From Curvibacter microcysteis (GTDB lineage Bacteria > Pseudomonadota > Gammaproteobacteria > Burkholderiales > Burkholderiaceae_C): a DNA stretch of 64,000 nt. Under the pieces are notes generated by a model that saw only the letters and a list, made by a program, of their open reading frames with translations, had not been told where the DNA came from and searched no databases. Shown piece by piece: positions 1-9,153 of this stretch; position 1 is the stretch's first letter; every line of letters begins with the position of its first letter. The position numbers and the translations under genes were made by a program. Location of the stretch: contig NZ_JAQSIO010000005.1 of assembly GCF_028649455.1 (NCBI RefSeq), forward strand, positions 124,001 through 188,000, given 5' to 3'.

Positions 1-533
1 CGCCCTTGGGGGTCGTACAGGTAGGACCCCGCTGAGTGGTCCATGGTGTAGCTGGTGGGGGTCTTGCCCTCGACCTTCTTGTAATAAATCTTGAAGTCCT
101 TGGCCAAAGCCGTCAGTTGCTCGGGACTGTCGGCACGCAAAGCAATGAAGCTGGGGTCGAAATTGGCCATGTAGGCCTTCAACAGCTCAGGCGTGTCCCG
201 CGGTGGGTCGATGGAGATGAAAATGCCTTGCAGGCGTTCACCATCGGCGCCCAATTGACGCTTCACCTCCGCCAATTCGGACATGGTGGTGGGACACACG
301 TCCGGGCACTGGGTGTAGCCAAAGAACACCACCACAGCCTTGCCTTTGAAATCAGCCAGGGTGCGAATCTGGCCGTTCTGGTCGGGCAGGCTGAAGTTGC
401 GCGCGTACTCGGCCCCCGTGATGTCCACCGCCTTGAATTCGGTCTTGGCGGGGGCGCAGGCGGTGAGCACAGCAGCGCCTGCTGTGACGGCCAAGGCACT
501 GAGGATGAGGCGAAGGGCGTGGCGTTTGTGCAT
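1..533 (-). CDS. SCO1/SenC family copper chaperone, C-terminus cut by window edge
   Basis: Membrane-anchored thioredoxin-fold protein that delivers copper to the CuA site of cytochrome oxidase subunit II. The start is at 533 and the reading frame runs off the left edge, so the last residues are missing. A signal or anchor helix ends in a lipobox-like LTAC near residue 26, suggesting a lipoprotein. The copper motif CPDVC (CxxxC) and the downstream DHSAG histidine, the third copper ligand, are both present. It is the last gene of the ctaA-ctaB-sco run, starting 4 bp after the ctaB stop. Family assignment is firm; lipidation is inferred. Confidence 0.93.
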   Translation of the reverse strand, partial: MHKRHALRLILSALAVTAGAAVLTACAPAKTEFKAVDITGAEYARNFSLPDQNGQIRTLADFKGKAVVVFFGYTQCPDVCPTTMSELAEVKRQLGADGERLQGIFISIDPPRDTPELLKAYMANFDPSFIALRADSPEQLTALAKDFKIYYKKVEGKTPTSYTMDHSAGSYLYDPQG

Positions 534-537
534 GGCG

Positions 538-1434
538 TCAGAACAGGTAGTGGTCGATCAACAAGGCCGCAAACAGCAAGCTCAGGTGAATCAGAGAAAA
601 GCGGAAGGTGCGGCGCGCCAGCTCATCCGAGTACGAGCGCCACAGGGCGAAGGCGTAACCAATGAAACCCAGGCTCAGCACCACGGCGGCGGCCAGATAG
701 AACCACGAGCTCATGCCGTAGACAAAAGGCATCAAGCAGGCAGCCAAGAGCACAAAGGTGTAGAGCAAGACCTGCAAACGGGTGAATTCATTCCCGTGCG
801 TGACTGGCAGCATGGGCAGGCCCGACTTGCGGTAGTCCTCGACCCGATACAAGGCCAAGGCCCAGAAATGGGGCGGGGTCCACAAAAAGATGATCAGGAA
901 CAGGATCAAGGCTTCGGGGCCGACATCCCCGGTCATGGCGGCCCAACCCAGCACTGGCGGCATGGCGCCCGAGGCGCCACCAATGACGATGTTCTGGGGT
1001 GTCAGCGGCTTCAGGATCACGGTGTACACCACCGCATAGCCGACAAAGGTGGCAAAGGTCAGCCACATGGTCAATGGATTGACCCACACGTAAAGCAACA
1101 CCGAGCCCGCCGAGCACAGCAGCGCTGAGAAGATCAGCGCCTGGCGGTCGCTCAACTCGCCACGCGCCGTGGGCCGCCAGGAGGTGCGCTTCATCTTGGC
1201 ATCGATGCCTTTTTCAACCAGGCAATTGAAAGCGGCAGCTGCGCCCGCCACCAACCAGATGCCTGCGCAGGCAATGGCCGCCAATCGCAGGTCGTCCAAG
1301 TTGGGCAGGCCAGGGACGGCCAGCACCATGCCGATCAAGGCACAGAAGACGATCAGTTGCACCACACGGGGCTTGGTCAGGGCATAGAACTGCCGCACCA
1401 GGGAGGGGTAGGAAACAGGGGTGGCGACACTCAT
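538..1434 (-). CDS. ctaB: Protoheme IX farnesyltransferase (heme o synthase)
   Basis: Integral membrane prenyltransferase that adds a farnesyl group to heme b to give heme o, the first step toward the heme a used by the oxidase encoded next to it. The 298 residues match the family length. Visible are the N-terminal TKPRV motif, the polar loop ending in DAKMKRT with RP shortly after, a second loop motif NIVIGG, and multiple hydrophobic helices. The first acidic position of the polar loop is Glu rather than Asp. The start overlaps the end of ctaA by 4 bp (ATGA), indicating translational coupling. Confidence 0.96.
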   Translation of the reverse strand: MSVATPVSYPSLVRQFYALTKPRVVQLIVFCALIGMVLAVPGLPNLDDLRLAAIACAGIWLVAGAAAAFNCLVEKGIDAKMKRTSWRPTARGELSDRQALIFSALLCSAGSVLLYVWVNPLTMWLTFATFVGYAVVYTVILKPLTPQNIVIGGASGAMPPVLGWAAMTGDVGPEALILFLIIFLWTPPHFWALALYRVEDYRKSGLPMLPVTHGNEFTRLQVLLYTFVLLAACLMPFVYGMSSWFYLAAAVVLSLGFIGYAFALWRSYSDELARRTFRFSLIHLSLLFAALLIDHYLF

Positions 1435-2597
1435 GCGGACAGTCTCGATGCGCTCGGGGGAACAGGTTGAATTTCAGCTGGGGCCCACGGTGTGCACAGC
1501 ACCCGTGTCAGCACCAGAACCAGGGCGGCGGCTCCACCGGTGTGGGCCACAGCAGCCAACAAAGGCCAGCCCAGCACCACGTTGCTCAGACCGGTCAGCA
1601 ATTGCAGCAACAGCAAACCCGCCAGCCAGTGAGCCAGGCCTTGCAGACCAGACGTCTTTTTCAAGCGCCAGGCCAGGTAGCCCAGCACGACAAACACGAG
1701 GCAAGCTGATAAACGGTGGACGTAATGGATGCCCGTCAAGGCAGCAAATGAGATGTGCTCGCCGTTGGACAACAAGCCCAGGGGTCGCCACAACTCAAAG
1801 CCCTGGGCCAGGTTCATCTCAGGCCACCATTGGCCTTGGCATTGGGGAAAACTGGTGCAAGCCAGCACCGCGTAATTGGTGCTGACCCAACCGCCCAAAA
1901 GGATCTGAATGGCAAGCACCAACACGCCAAGCCAGACCCAAGGCAGCAAGTTGCGTGGCAGTCTCACTGGGGTCGGCATCGTCCACTGGGCCAGCCGGGC
2001 TGACTGGGCGGCCAGTAGCACCAGCAAGAGCAAACCGCCCGCCAAGTGCAAAGTCACGATGGCCGGGAACAGCTTCATGGTGACGGTCAAAGCGCCAAAA
2101 GCGCCTTGCACACAAACCCACACCAGAGTCAAGGCAGGCAAGAGCAGACCCAACTTGGGCTGACCCTGCGCGCTGCGACGCCGGGCCTCCTTGGCGCTCA
2201 TCACCAAGAGCCCAATGATCAAGACGCCGACACCGGTGGCCAGATAACGGTGCACCATTTCCACCCAAGCCTTGCTGTGGGTCACCGGGCCCGTGGGCAA
2301 AGCTTCTTGGGCTGCTGCGATGTCTTGGCGAGCCCCCACGGGGGTGGCCTGGCCATAGCAACCGGGCCAGTCAGGGCAGCCCAGCCCCGAGTCAGTCAAG
2401 CGGGTGAAAGCGCCGAACAAGACCAAATCAAAGGTCAGCAGCAGCGTGACCGCCGTGAGCGCTTGCAAACGCCCCAAAGGTGTGGCCGAACGGTGACGCA
2501 ACCACCACCACAGCAGGGGGCCGGAGGCCACCAGGGCACCCGTCAGCATCACCTGCAACAGCGGCGACAGATCGTACAGGGCTTGGGAGGTGTTCAT
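1431..2597 (-). CDS. ctaA: Heme A synthase (COX15/CtaA family)
   Basis: Membrane enzyme that oxidises the C8 methyl of heme o to the formyl group of heme a. At 388 residues with about eight hydrophobic helices it has the proteobacterial COX15 length. Four heme-ligand histidines can be placed in HRYLATG, HLAGG, HYVHRL and AHTGG. It lies between the SCO-like gene (4 bp gap upstream) and ctaB (4-bp overlap), so it is expressed as part of the SURF1-led assembly operon. Identification is firm. Confidence 0.95.
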   Translation of the reverse strand: MNTSQALYDLSPLLQVMLTGALVASGPLLWWWLRHRSATPLGRLQALTAVTLLLTFDLVLFGAFTRLTDSGLGCPDWPGCYGQATPVGARQDIAAAQEALPTGPVTHSKAWVEMVHRYLATGVGVLIIGLLVMSAKEARRRSAQGQPKLGLLLPALTLVWVCVQGAFGALTVTMKLFPAIVTLHLAGGLLLLVLLAAQSARLAQWTMPTPVRLPRNLLPWVWLGVLVLAIQILLGGWVSTNYAVLACTSFPQCQGQWWPEMNLAQGFELWRPLGLLSNGEHISFAALTGIHYVHRLSACLVFVVLGYLAWRLKKTSGLQGLAHWLAGLLLLQLLTGLSNVVLGWPLLAAVAHTGGAAALVLVLTRVLCTPWAPAEIQPVPPSASRLSA

Positions 2598-2601
2598 GCG
2601 C

Positions 2602-3330
2602 TCAGCGCCCCGCCTCGTCCCAGGAGGCCGATGCGCGCATCAGGCGTTCCAAGTCTTTCTTGGCTTTGGCGGCACCCGCCAAGTCGAGCCGGGCCGGAAA
2701 GCGCATCATCCAGTGCCCCATCGGGTCCACCACATAAAGGTGGTCCGCGATCTGATGCCCCGAGGCGGGGCTCAGCCAAGCCGCAAGCGCTTCGGAAGGC
2801 ACTCGCAAAATGGTCGCCTGGTCCAGCGCGGGCAACAAGCTGCTTTTGACCGGTGCTTCATCGTTGACCAGCCAAACCCAGTCCATTCGGTCTTTGTCCT
2901 TGCCCAGGCTCTCTCTCAACTGGCGCTGCAGGTAGAGGTGCTGTTCGCACACGGACTCACAGGCCCCACTCGCCACACTGATCAACAGCCACTGGCCTTT
3001 GAGCTTGGGCAAGGGGACAGATTGCCCCTCCAGCGAGCGCGCCGCCACGCTGGGCAGCTCGCGCTGCGGCTCGATCAACTCGCCAAAGCTGCGCTGGCCG
3101 CTGGGACGCACCACGTAATAGGTGAAGTACGAAGCGATCACGGGCGCAGCACAGACCGCCAGCACCGCCAGCATCTTCAGACGCCCCAGGCGCGTACGTG
3201 GCCCCGCCACGTTGGCCGCCAATTGGTCGGCCGCCGGCAGGGTGTGAATCGTCAGCCCCAGTGGGGCTTCAGGGTCGGACTTCAGGGTCTGCGGAGCGGA
3301 AGAAGCGTCGGACAATTTGGAACCAGACAT
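2602..3330 (-). CDS. SCO-like membrane-anchored thioredoxin-fold protein of the cox cluster
   Basis: A protein of 242 residues with one membrane helix near residues 55-75 and a periplasmic domain. The domain carries CESVC (CxxxC) and, about 85 residues later, DHLYVVDP, which resembles the SCO histidine motif. Together these look like the three copper ligands of SCO proteins, in an otherwise divergent sequence. It overlaps the end of SURF1 by 62 bp and ends 4 bp before ctaA, so it is part of the oxidase assembly operon. An in-frame ATG at 3342 would add four residues; 3330 is preferred because it shortens the overlap. A copper or thiol-redox role in oxidase assembly is inferred. Homologues are usually annotated only as hypothetical membrane proteins. 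Confidence 0.8.
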   Translation of the reverse strand: MSGSKLSDASSAPQTLKSDPEAPLGLTIHTLPAADQLAANVAGPRTRLGRLKMLAVLAVCAAPVIASYFTYYVVRPSGQRSFGELIEPQRELPSVAARSLEGQSVPLPKLKGQWLLISVASGACESVCEQHLYLQRQLRESLGKDKDRMDWVWLVNDEAPVKSSLLPALDQATILRVPSEALAAWLSPASGHQIADHLYVVDPMGHWMMRFPARLDLAGAAKAKKDLERLMRASASWDEAGR

Positions 3331-4033
3331 AAAGAAGTGCAATCAGGCCGGCCAGGCCAAACCATTGAAAAGCGTAACCGTAGTGTTTCTCCGAGCCCGT
3401 CGCAGGCTCAAACCAGTCTCGAGAAAGTCCGTCGGCATTGGGATCGATCTGCACCATCGACCCCGCCAACAATGGCAAACCGGTTTCTTGCCGGAAAGCA
3501 TCCCAGTCCAGATTTTGCCGGATACGGGAAGACCCCTCGGCCGCACCGGCTGCCCCCAGCTCCAACAACTTCGCGGGCACGGTGGCGACACGCGCTCGCA
3601 CCATGACCTCCCCCTGGGGCGTCGGCACCTCAGACAAACGGGTCCGGTCGACAAAATCACGCGGCACCCAGCCCCGCTGCACGAGCACCACACCCCGCTC
3701 CCCCGACAAGGCCAGGGGCGTCAGCACAAAAAACCCGGGACGGCCCTTCATCTGCCGGTTGTCCAAGTACACATTGAACTGGGGCAGCCACACGCCCTTC
3801 AGGTTCACAGAACGATGCAACAAGGTCTGCCCATCCCGTACCGCCTGCAACCATTCGCGTTGGCTCAACTCGGGACGAGCTCGCTCCTGCTCCAAGGCGG
3901 CATGCAATGCTTCTTTTTCGGCTGCCCGCGACAGTTGCCAGCGGCCCAAGGACAGGGTTGTCATCAAGGCCAGGCCGGCCGCCAAGGTGATGAGCCAAAA
4001 GCGCCAAGAGCGCCACGCAAGAGAGGTGTTCAC
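3269..4033 (-). CDS. SURF1 family cytochrome oxidase assembly protein
   Basis: Assembly factor for heme a insertion into subunit I. The 254 residues show the SURF1 architecture: an N-terminal helix (about 12-30) ending in LGRWQLSRA, a periplasmic domain with the NRQM and QRGWVPR motifs, and a C-terminal helix containing YAFQWFGLA. The only plausible start is GTG at 4033, with no clear Shine-Dalgarno sequence. The next gene on the other strand begins only 6-15 bp away, so its promoter must lie within that neighbour. First gene of the SURF1, SCO-like, ctaA, ctaB, sco run. Confidence 0.92.
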   Translation of the reverse strand: MNTSLAWRSWRFWLITLAAGLALMTTLSLGRWQLSRAAEKEALHAALEQERARPELSQREWLQAVRDGQTLLHRSVNLKGVWLPQFNVYLDNRQMKGRPGFFVLTPLALSGERGVVLVQRGWVPRDFVDRTRLSEVPTPQGEVMVRARVATVPAKLLELGAAGAAEGSSRIRQNLDWDAFRQETGLPLLAGSMVQIDPNADGLSRDWFEPATGSEKHYGYAFQWFGLAGLIALLYVWFQIVRRFFRSADPEVRP

Positions 4034-4048
4034 AAGATAATGGAGTCC

Positions 4049-4273
4049 ATGAAATACCTCGTCATGCTAGCGTTTGCGGCCATCTTGCTGAGTCTGGGCT
4101 CCGCATTGTTTTTCATGATGAAGGGCGGCCCGGCCAAAGACCCGGACAAAAGCAGCTCCATGGTCAAGGCCTTGGCCTTGCGGGTCGGCCTCTCAGTCCT
4201 GCTGTTCATCTGTATCTTGGTGAGTTGGAAATTGGGCTGGATTCAACCGACGGGCATTGCCCCAGGCCAATAA
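4049..4273 (+). CDS. Twin transmembrane protein, DUF2909
   Basis: A protein of 74 residues with two hydrophobic helices (about 3-24 and 45-66) joined by a short basic and polar loop (GGPAKDPDKSS). This fits the small DUF2909 twin-transmembrane family found in betaproteobacterial oxidase clusters. Function is unknown; association with oxidase assembly or stability is inferred from context only. It is the only gene of the cluster on the plus strand and lies head to head with SURF1. ATG 4049 follows GGAG closely; ATG 4040, four residues longer at most, is the alternative. Confidence 0.8.
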   Translation: MKYLVMLAFAAILLSLGSALFFMMKGGPAKDPDKSSSMVKALALRVGLSVLLFICILVSWKLGWIQPTGIAPGQ

Positions 4274-4366
4274 AACACATCCCAGCACGACAGAGGGCTT
4301 CGAAGTACGCCCGTCAACGCCCCAGATTCAAAGAGCGTGTGGCCCCAATTTGCCGGCACGGACTAA

Positions 4367-4395
4367 CAAAAAAAGCGCCTGACGGCGCTTTTTTT
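4367..4395. terminator. Bidirectional intrinsic terminator
   Basis: An A-run, an AGCGCC/GGCGCT stem with a short loop, and a T-run lie between the stops of the DUF2909 gene (plus) and ctaE (minus). The symmetric A and T tracts would let it work for both converging transcripts. It separates the subunit operon from the SURF1-led assembly operon. Confidence 0.85.
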
Positions 4396-4409
4396 GAGAG
4401 TGATGACGC

Positions 4410-5291
4410 TCAGAACCAATACACCACGATGTAGAGGCCCAACCACACCACGTCCACAAAGTGCCAGTACCACGCGGCGCCTTCGAAGCCAAAGTGGCGA
4501 TCCTTCGTGAAATGGCCCTTTTGCAGGCGCAGGGTGATGAAAAACAGCATCAGCATGCCGACAAAAACGTGGAAACCGTGGAAACCCGTCAGCAAGTAGA
4601 AGGTGGAGCCATACACACCCGAGCTGAGCTTGAGGTTCATGTCGCTGTATGCGTGGGCGTATTCATAGCCTTGCACGAACAAGAAGATCACACCCAAGAT
4701 CACCGTCATCCACATGAAGGCGATCGTCTTGCTGCGCTCACCTGCCTGCAATGCGTGGTGGGCGATGGTCAGCGTCACGCCCGACGTCAGCAACAGAGCG
4801 GTGTTGATGGTGGGCAACCAGAACGGGGTCATGGTCTGGAAGGGTTCGATGGTGCCCGCGGGAGACGCTGTCACCCCGGCCGCCATGCTGGGCCACACGG
4901 CCTTGAAATCAGGCCACAGCAGCGCATTGTCCAGACTGCCAAGTGCCGGCACCGAGTGCGCCCGAGCCCACCACAAGGCTGCAAAGAAGGCCCCGAAAAA
5001 CATCACCTCGGAGAAGATGAACCAGCTCATGCTCCAGCGGTAAGACAGGTCAATCTTGCGGCTGTACAAGCCCCCTTCGCTCTCGGCGATGGCATCACGG
5101 AACCACTGAAACAACACACCCAACCACCAGACCATGCCCAGGGCCAGGGAGTACATGCCCCATTCAGCACCGTTGATCCACTGGCCTGCGCCCAGAATCA
5201 CAAAGAACAAGCCAATGGCCGCCATGACCGGATGGCGGGACTCGTGTGGAACGAAGTAGTAAGGGGTTCCACCGTGTGTTGTCGCACTCAT
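4410..5291 (-). CDS. ctaE: Cytochrome c oxidase subunit III
   Basis: Core membrane subunit III of the aa3-type oxidase, 293 residues with seven hydrophobic helices. Family signatures visible include YYFVPHESRHP at the N-terminus, the SEVMFFGAFFAALWWAR helix, GFHGFHVFVG and the C-terminal WYWHFVDVVWLGLY. ATG 5291 is chosen because AGGAG lies at the right distance before it; an upstream in-frame start at 5312 lacks this. It follows ctaG and DUF2970 and ends at the bidirectional terminator. Confidence 0.97.
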   Translation of the reverse strand: MSATTHGGTPYYFVPHESRHPVMAAIGLFFVILGAGQWINGAEWGMYSLALGMVWWLGVLFQWFRDAIAESEGGLYSRKIDLSYRWSMSWFIFSEVMFFGAFFAALWWARAHSVPALGSLDNALLWPDFKAVWPSMAAGVTASPAGTIEPFQTMTPFWLPTINTALLLTSGVTLTIAHHALQAGERSKTIAFMWMTVILGVIFLFVQGYEYAHAYSDMNLKLSSGVYGSTFYLLTGFHGFHVFVGMLMLFFITLRLQKGHFTKDRHFGFEGAAWYWHFVDVVWLGLYIVVYWF

Positions 5292-5337
5292 TTTTGCTCC
5301 TGACTCTCTCAAACTCTGATTTGGATTTAGAACCGGC

Positions 5338-5550
5338 TCAACGGACCACCCAGTTCACCAAGGCCACCAGGGCCAAGACGAACAGCATTGCGCCGACAAG
5401 GCCGACCGCAATGATGTGAAAAATATTCAACTTGGCCGTGTCTTCTTGGTAGTCACTGTTCTTGCGAATGCCAATGAATGACCAAGCCACGGCCTTCACC
5501 GTCCGCAGAATCGAACCCTTGCGGGCGGCGATGGACGAAGGCTCGCTCAT
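5338..5550 (-). CDS. DUF2970 small membrane protein
   Basis: A protein of 70 residues with a basic amphipathic N-terminal half (VKAVAWSFIGIRKN) and one C-terminal helix (about 47-68). This is the DUF2970 pattern seen in betaproteobacterial cox operons. The start overlaps the ctaG stop by 4 bp, so it is translationally coupled to the copper chaperone. Its role is unknown; its conserved position between ctaG and ctaE suggests an accessory function in oxidase assembly. Confidence 0.85.
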   Translation of the reverse strand: MSEPSSIAARKGSILRTVKAVAWSFIGIRKNSDYQEDTAKLNIFHIIAVGLVGAMLFVLALVALVNWVVR

Positions 5551-6167
5551 GAACCCACCTTCTCTGGCTGCAAAGGCGCTTGCGCAGTGCCGCCAGCAGG
5601 CGCGGGTGGGGTTTTGCCACCCACCTCAAAAAAGGTGTAGGACAAGGTGATGGTCGTCACGTCTTTGGACAGCTTGGGGTCCACCACAAAGGCCACGGGC
5701 CATTCCTTCTTCTCGCCAGGCTCCAGCGTGTACTGGTTGAAACAGAAACACTCCACCTTGTTGAAGTGCGCTGCTGCCTGACGGGGTGCGTAGCTCGGAA
5801 TGGCTTGTGCCGACATGCGGCGGTTTTGTACGTTTTGGAACTCGTACATCACCGTGGTCAATTCGCCTGGATGCACCTGCACCGATCGCTGAGCAGGCTT
5901 GAACTCCCAAGGGCCACGGGAATTGGCATCGAATTCCACCGTGATCGTGCGGGTGAGGTCCACCTGGGTGTTGTCAGGCAGGCGAACGTTCTTACCGACA
6001 GAGCCGACACCGGGCACTTCACGCTCGGCCAAAGCCAAGATGTTGATGCCCGTGAACTCGCAGATGGCCTGGTACATGGGCACCAAGGCGTACCCGAAAG
6101 CGAACATACCGGCCGCCACAACGACCAGTTTGCGCACCATGCGGGTGTTTTCACTGCGAAAGGACAT
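5547..6167 (-). CDS. ctaG: Cytochrome c oxidase assembly protein CtaG (Cox11)
   Basis: Periplasmic copper chaperone, anchored by one N-terminal helix, that supplies CuB of subunit I. The 206 residues include the anchor helix (about 12-32, ending near YQAICEFTGIN) and the diagnostic copper motif CFCF in a beta-rich domain, followed by the conserved Tyr-rich end (TLSYTFFEV). Lies in the operon order ctaC, ctaD, 37-residue protein, ctaG, DUF2970, ctaE. Confidence 0.97.
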   Translation of the reverse strand: MSFRSENTRMVRKLVVVAAGMFAFGYALVPMYQAICEFTGINILALAEREVPGVGSVGKNVRLPDNTQVDLTRTITVEFDANSRGPWEFKPAQRSVQVHPGELTTVMYEFQNVQNRRMSAQAIPSYAPRQAAAHFNKVECFCFNQYTLEPGEKKEWPVAFVVDPKLSKDVTTITLSYTFFEVGGKTPPAPAGGTAQAPLQPEKVGS

Positions 6168-6181
6168 GAAGAATTGCCTGC

Positions 6182-6295
6182 TCAGTGTTGGGACAACAAA
6201 ATCATCTTGGCCATGAACCCGACAAAGAAGACGGCTGCAATGGATGCCAGGATCAAGGCCAGGCGCAGGTTGTTTTTCTTTTGTTCAGCGTTCAT
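6182..6295 (-). CDS. 37-residue single-helix oxidase assembly mini-protein
   Basis: A very short gene between ctaD and ctaG: ATG at 6295, stop at 6182-6184, 37 residues. It has a charged N-terminus (EQKKNNLR) followed by one hydrophobic helix (about 12-34). Betaproteobacterial cox operons commonly carry a small assembly protein of this size in this slot, which is the basis of the call. It starts 17 bp after the ctaD stop and ends 14 bp before the ctaG start, so its expression would follow the operon. Confidence 0.8.
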   Translation of the reverse strand: MNAEQKKNNLRLALILASIAAVFFVGFMAKMILLSQH

Positions 6296-6312
6296 GACGG
6301 GTCTGACCTTGT

Positions 6313-7935
6313 TCAACCAATCACGCGGGTTGCGGTGGCATCCAGCTTGGGCGGGTTCTCAAAGGTGTGGAAAGGCGCCGGCGATGGCACTTCCCACTCC
6401 AGGCCTTCAGCGGCTTCCCACGGCTTCTGCGGGGCTTTTTCGCCCTTGCCCATCATGGTGGGCAGCACCACGAAGACAAAGAAGTAAACCTGAGCCAGAC
6501 CGAAAGCGAACGCACCAACCGAAGCGACTGCGTTGAAGTCAGCGAACTGCATGGGGTAGTCCGCGTAACGACGTGGCATGCCAGCCAGACCCAAGAAGTG
6601 CATCGGGAAGAAGGTCACGTTGAAAGCGATCAGGGACCACCAGAAGTGGATCTTGCCGCGGGTTTCGTTGTACATCACGCCGGTCCACTTGGGAGCCCAG
6701 TAGTAATAGCCAGCGAACAGGGCATACAAGGAGCCAGCCACCAACACGTAGTGGAAGTGGGCCACCACGTAGTACGTGTCTTGCAGCTGGATGTCGATCG
6801 GGGCCATGGCCAGGATCAGGCCGGTGAAACCGCCCATGGTGAACACGAAGATGAAGCCCACCGCAAACAGCATCGGGGTTTCAAAGGTCATCGAGCCCTG
6901 CCACATGGTGGCGATCCAGTTGAAAATCTTCACGGCGGTCGGCACGGCAATCAGCATCGTGGCGTACATGAAGAACAGCTGGCCAGTCACAGGCATGCCG
7001 GTCGTGAACATGTGGTGAGCCCACACGATGAAGGACAGGATGGCGATGGACGAGGTTGCGTACACCATGGAGGCGTAACCAAACAGCTTCTTACGAGCAA
7101 AGGCCGGCACGATCTGGCTAACGATGCCGAAGGCCGGCAAGATCATGATGTACACCTCGGGGTGACCGAAGAACCAGAAGATGTGTTGGTACATCACCGG
7201 GTCACCACCACCAGCAGGGTTGAAGAAGCTGGTACCAAAGTGGCGATCGGTCAGCGTCATGGTGATGGCACCGGCCAGCACGGGCATCACAGCGATCAGC
7301 AGGTAGGCCGTGATCAGCCAGGTCCAGGCGAACATCGGCATCTTCATCAAGGTCATGCCTGGGGCACGCATGTTGAGGATGGTGACAATGATGTTGATCG
7401 AACCCATGATCGAAGAAGCACCCAGGATGTGCATGGCGAAAATGCCCGCATCCATGGAGGGGCCCATTTGCAAGGTGAGCGGAGCGTAAAGCGTCCAACC
7501 GGCGGCTGGTGCCCCACCCGGCATGAAGAACGAGCCCGCCAGCATGATGGCTGCCGGGATCATCAGCCAGAAGCTGAAATTGTTCATGCGCGCAAAAGCC
7601 ATGTCGGACGCGCCAATTTGCAGCGGCAGCATCCAGTTCGCAAAGCCCACAAAGGCCGGCATGATGGCGCCGAACACCATGATCAGGCCATGCATGGTGG
7701 TGAGCTGGTTGAACAACTCAGGGTTCATCAGCTGCAAACCAGGCTGGAACAACTCGGCACGGATGCCCAATGCCAGCACACCGCCGATCATCAACATCGT
7801 GAAGCTGAACAGCAGGTACAGGGTGCCGATGTCTTTGTGGTTGGTCGCAAAGACCCAACGACGCCAGCCCGTGGGAGCGTGACCGTGGGCATGATCGTCG
7901 TGCGCATGATCGTGGTGGTCGAGAACTGCACTCAT
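6313..7935 (-). CDS. ctaD: Cytochrome c oxidase subunit I
   Basis: Catalytic subunit holding heme a and the heme a3-CuB oxygen site; 540 residues with twelve helices. Signatures include TNHKDIG near residue 31, GHPEVYI (CuB histidine, cross-linked Tyr and proton-channel Glu region), the AHHMFTTG histidine pair, and the VAHFHYVL heme-ligand segment. The N-terminus before the first helix is unusually rich in His and Asp (residues 6-19). It starts 39 bp after ctaC. Confidence 0.98.
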   Translation of the reverse strand: MSAVLDHHDHAHDDHAHGHAPTGWRRWVFATNHKDIGTLYLLFSFTMLMIGGVLALGIRAELFQPGLQLMNPELFNQLTTMHGLIMVFGAIMPAFVGFANWMLPLQIGASDMAFARMNNFSFWLMIPAAIMLAGSFFMPGGAPAAGWTLYAPLTLQMGPSMDAGIFAMHILGASSIMGSINIIVTILNMRAPGMTLMKMPMFAWTWLITAYLLIAVMPVLAGAITMTLTDRHFGTSFFNPAGGGDPVMYQHIFWFFGHPEVYIMILPAFGIVSQIVPAFARKKLFGYASMVYATSSIAILSFIVWAHHMFTTGMPVTGQLFFMYATMLIAVPTAVKIFNWIATMWQGSMTFETPMLFAVGFIFVFTMGGFTGLILAMAPIDIQLQDTYYVVAHFHYVLVAGSLYALFAGYYYWAPKWTGVMYNETRGKIHFWWSLIAFNVTFFPMHFLGLAGMPRRYADYPMQFADFNAVASVGAFAFGLAQVYFFVFVVLPTMMGKGEKAPQKPWEAAEGLEWEVPSPAPFHTFENPPKLDATATRVIG

Positions 7936-7974
7936 GGTGTTTCCTTGTCTGAATCGGGGGAAGGCGACGTCGGA

Positions 7975-9153
7975 TTACTTGCCGCGCAGCGCCAGCACTT
8001 CGGCGGGCTGAACCAATTGGCCAGTCTTGTTGGACCAGCTGTTCTTGGTGTAAGTCACAACAGCGGCAATGTCGGTGTCCGACAACTGCTTCCAAGCAGG
8101 CATGGTGCCGTTGTTTTGACCATTGAGCAGCACTGCGATCTGGCGAGCATGATCCGCATCCAGCACCGTGGCCGAGCCGTCCAGTGCCTTGATCGGGCCT
8201 GCGCCCTTGCCGTTGGGCTGATGGCAGGCGGCGCAATTGGCGGCGTACACCTTTTCACCGCGCTTGCTCAGGTCATCCAGCGCCCAGACCTTGCTCGGGT
8301 CGTCAGCCTTGGCCGCTGCCTTCTTCTTTTCAGCATTGACCCAGGCGGAATAATCTTCAGCCGACAGCACCTTCACGTGGATGGGCATGTAGGCGTGTTC
8401 TTTACCGCACAGCTCGGCGCACTGGCCGTAGAAGTCACCCACCTTTTCGGCGCGGAACCAGGTGTCACGCACGAAGCCTGGGATGGCGTCCTGCTTGATA
8501 CCAAAAGCCGGCACCATGAACGCGTGGATCACGTCGTTGGCGGTGGTGATCACGCGCACCTTCTTGTTGACCGGGACCACCAGGGGGTTGTCCACCTTCA
8601 AGAGGTAGTTGTCAGGAATGTCGCCCTTGGCGCCGTTGTCAGAAAGCGCGCGGTGCGAAGCGTCCAGCGTGGAAACGAAAGCCAGGCCTTCACCTTCGCC
8701 CTTGATGTAGTCGTAGCCCCACTTCCACTGGTAACCCGTGGCCTTGACAGTGAGGTCAGCGTTGGTGGTGTCTTTTTGGGCGACCAGCACCTTGGTGGCC
8801 GGCAGGGCCATCAGGATCACGATCACGAAAGGCGCAATGGTCCAGATGATTTCCACCGTCACCGACTCATGGAAGGTCGCGGGCTTGTAACCCAGCGACT
8901 TGCGGTGCTTGAGGATGGAATAGAACATGACACTGAACACTGCCACGAAGATCACCGTGCAGATGATCAACATCATCCAGTGCAGGAAATGCTGTTCTTC
9001 GGCAATCCGGGTGGCTGGCGGCGCCAGGTTGAGCTGTCGCACCGCTGGGCCGCCGGGCAAATCACTGACGGCATGCGCAGCCGAGCCCAGCAAGGCACCG
9101 GCGGTCAGCAGCAGCGAAGCCAACTTGTTGGAAATGCTCTTCATCGTGTTCAC
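7975..9153 (-). CDS. ctaC: Cytochrome c oxidase subunit II with fused cytochrome c domain
   Basis: Subunit carrying the binuclear CuA electron entry site. The 392 residues contain a signal peptide (about 1-28), two membrane helices, a cupredoxin domain with the CuA motif CAELCGKEHAYM, and a C-terminal class I cytochrome c domain with heme motif CAACH and a later methionine ligand region. The cytochrome extension makes this a caa3-like arrangement. GTG 9153 is followed three codons later by ATG 9144; either could be the start. Confidence 0.96.
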   Translation of the reverse strand: MNTMKSISNKLASLLLTAGALLGSAAHAVSDLPGGPAVRQLNLAPPATRIAEEQHFLHWMMLIICTVIFVAVFSVMFYSILKHRKSLGYKPATFHESVTVEIIWTIAPFVIVILMALPATKVLVAQKDTTNADLTVKATGYQWKWGYDYIKGEGEGLAFVSTLDASHRALSDNGAKGDIPDNYLLKVDNPLVVPVNKKVRVITTANDVIHAFMVPAFGIKQDAIPGFVRDTWFRAEKVGDFYGQCAELCGKEHAYMPIHVKVLSAEDYSAWVNAEKKKAAAKADDPSKVWALDDLSKRGEKVYAANCAACHQPNGKGAGPIKALDGSATVLDADHARQIAVLLNGQNNGTMPAWKQLSDTDIAAVVTYTKNSWSNKTGQLVQPAEVLALRGK

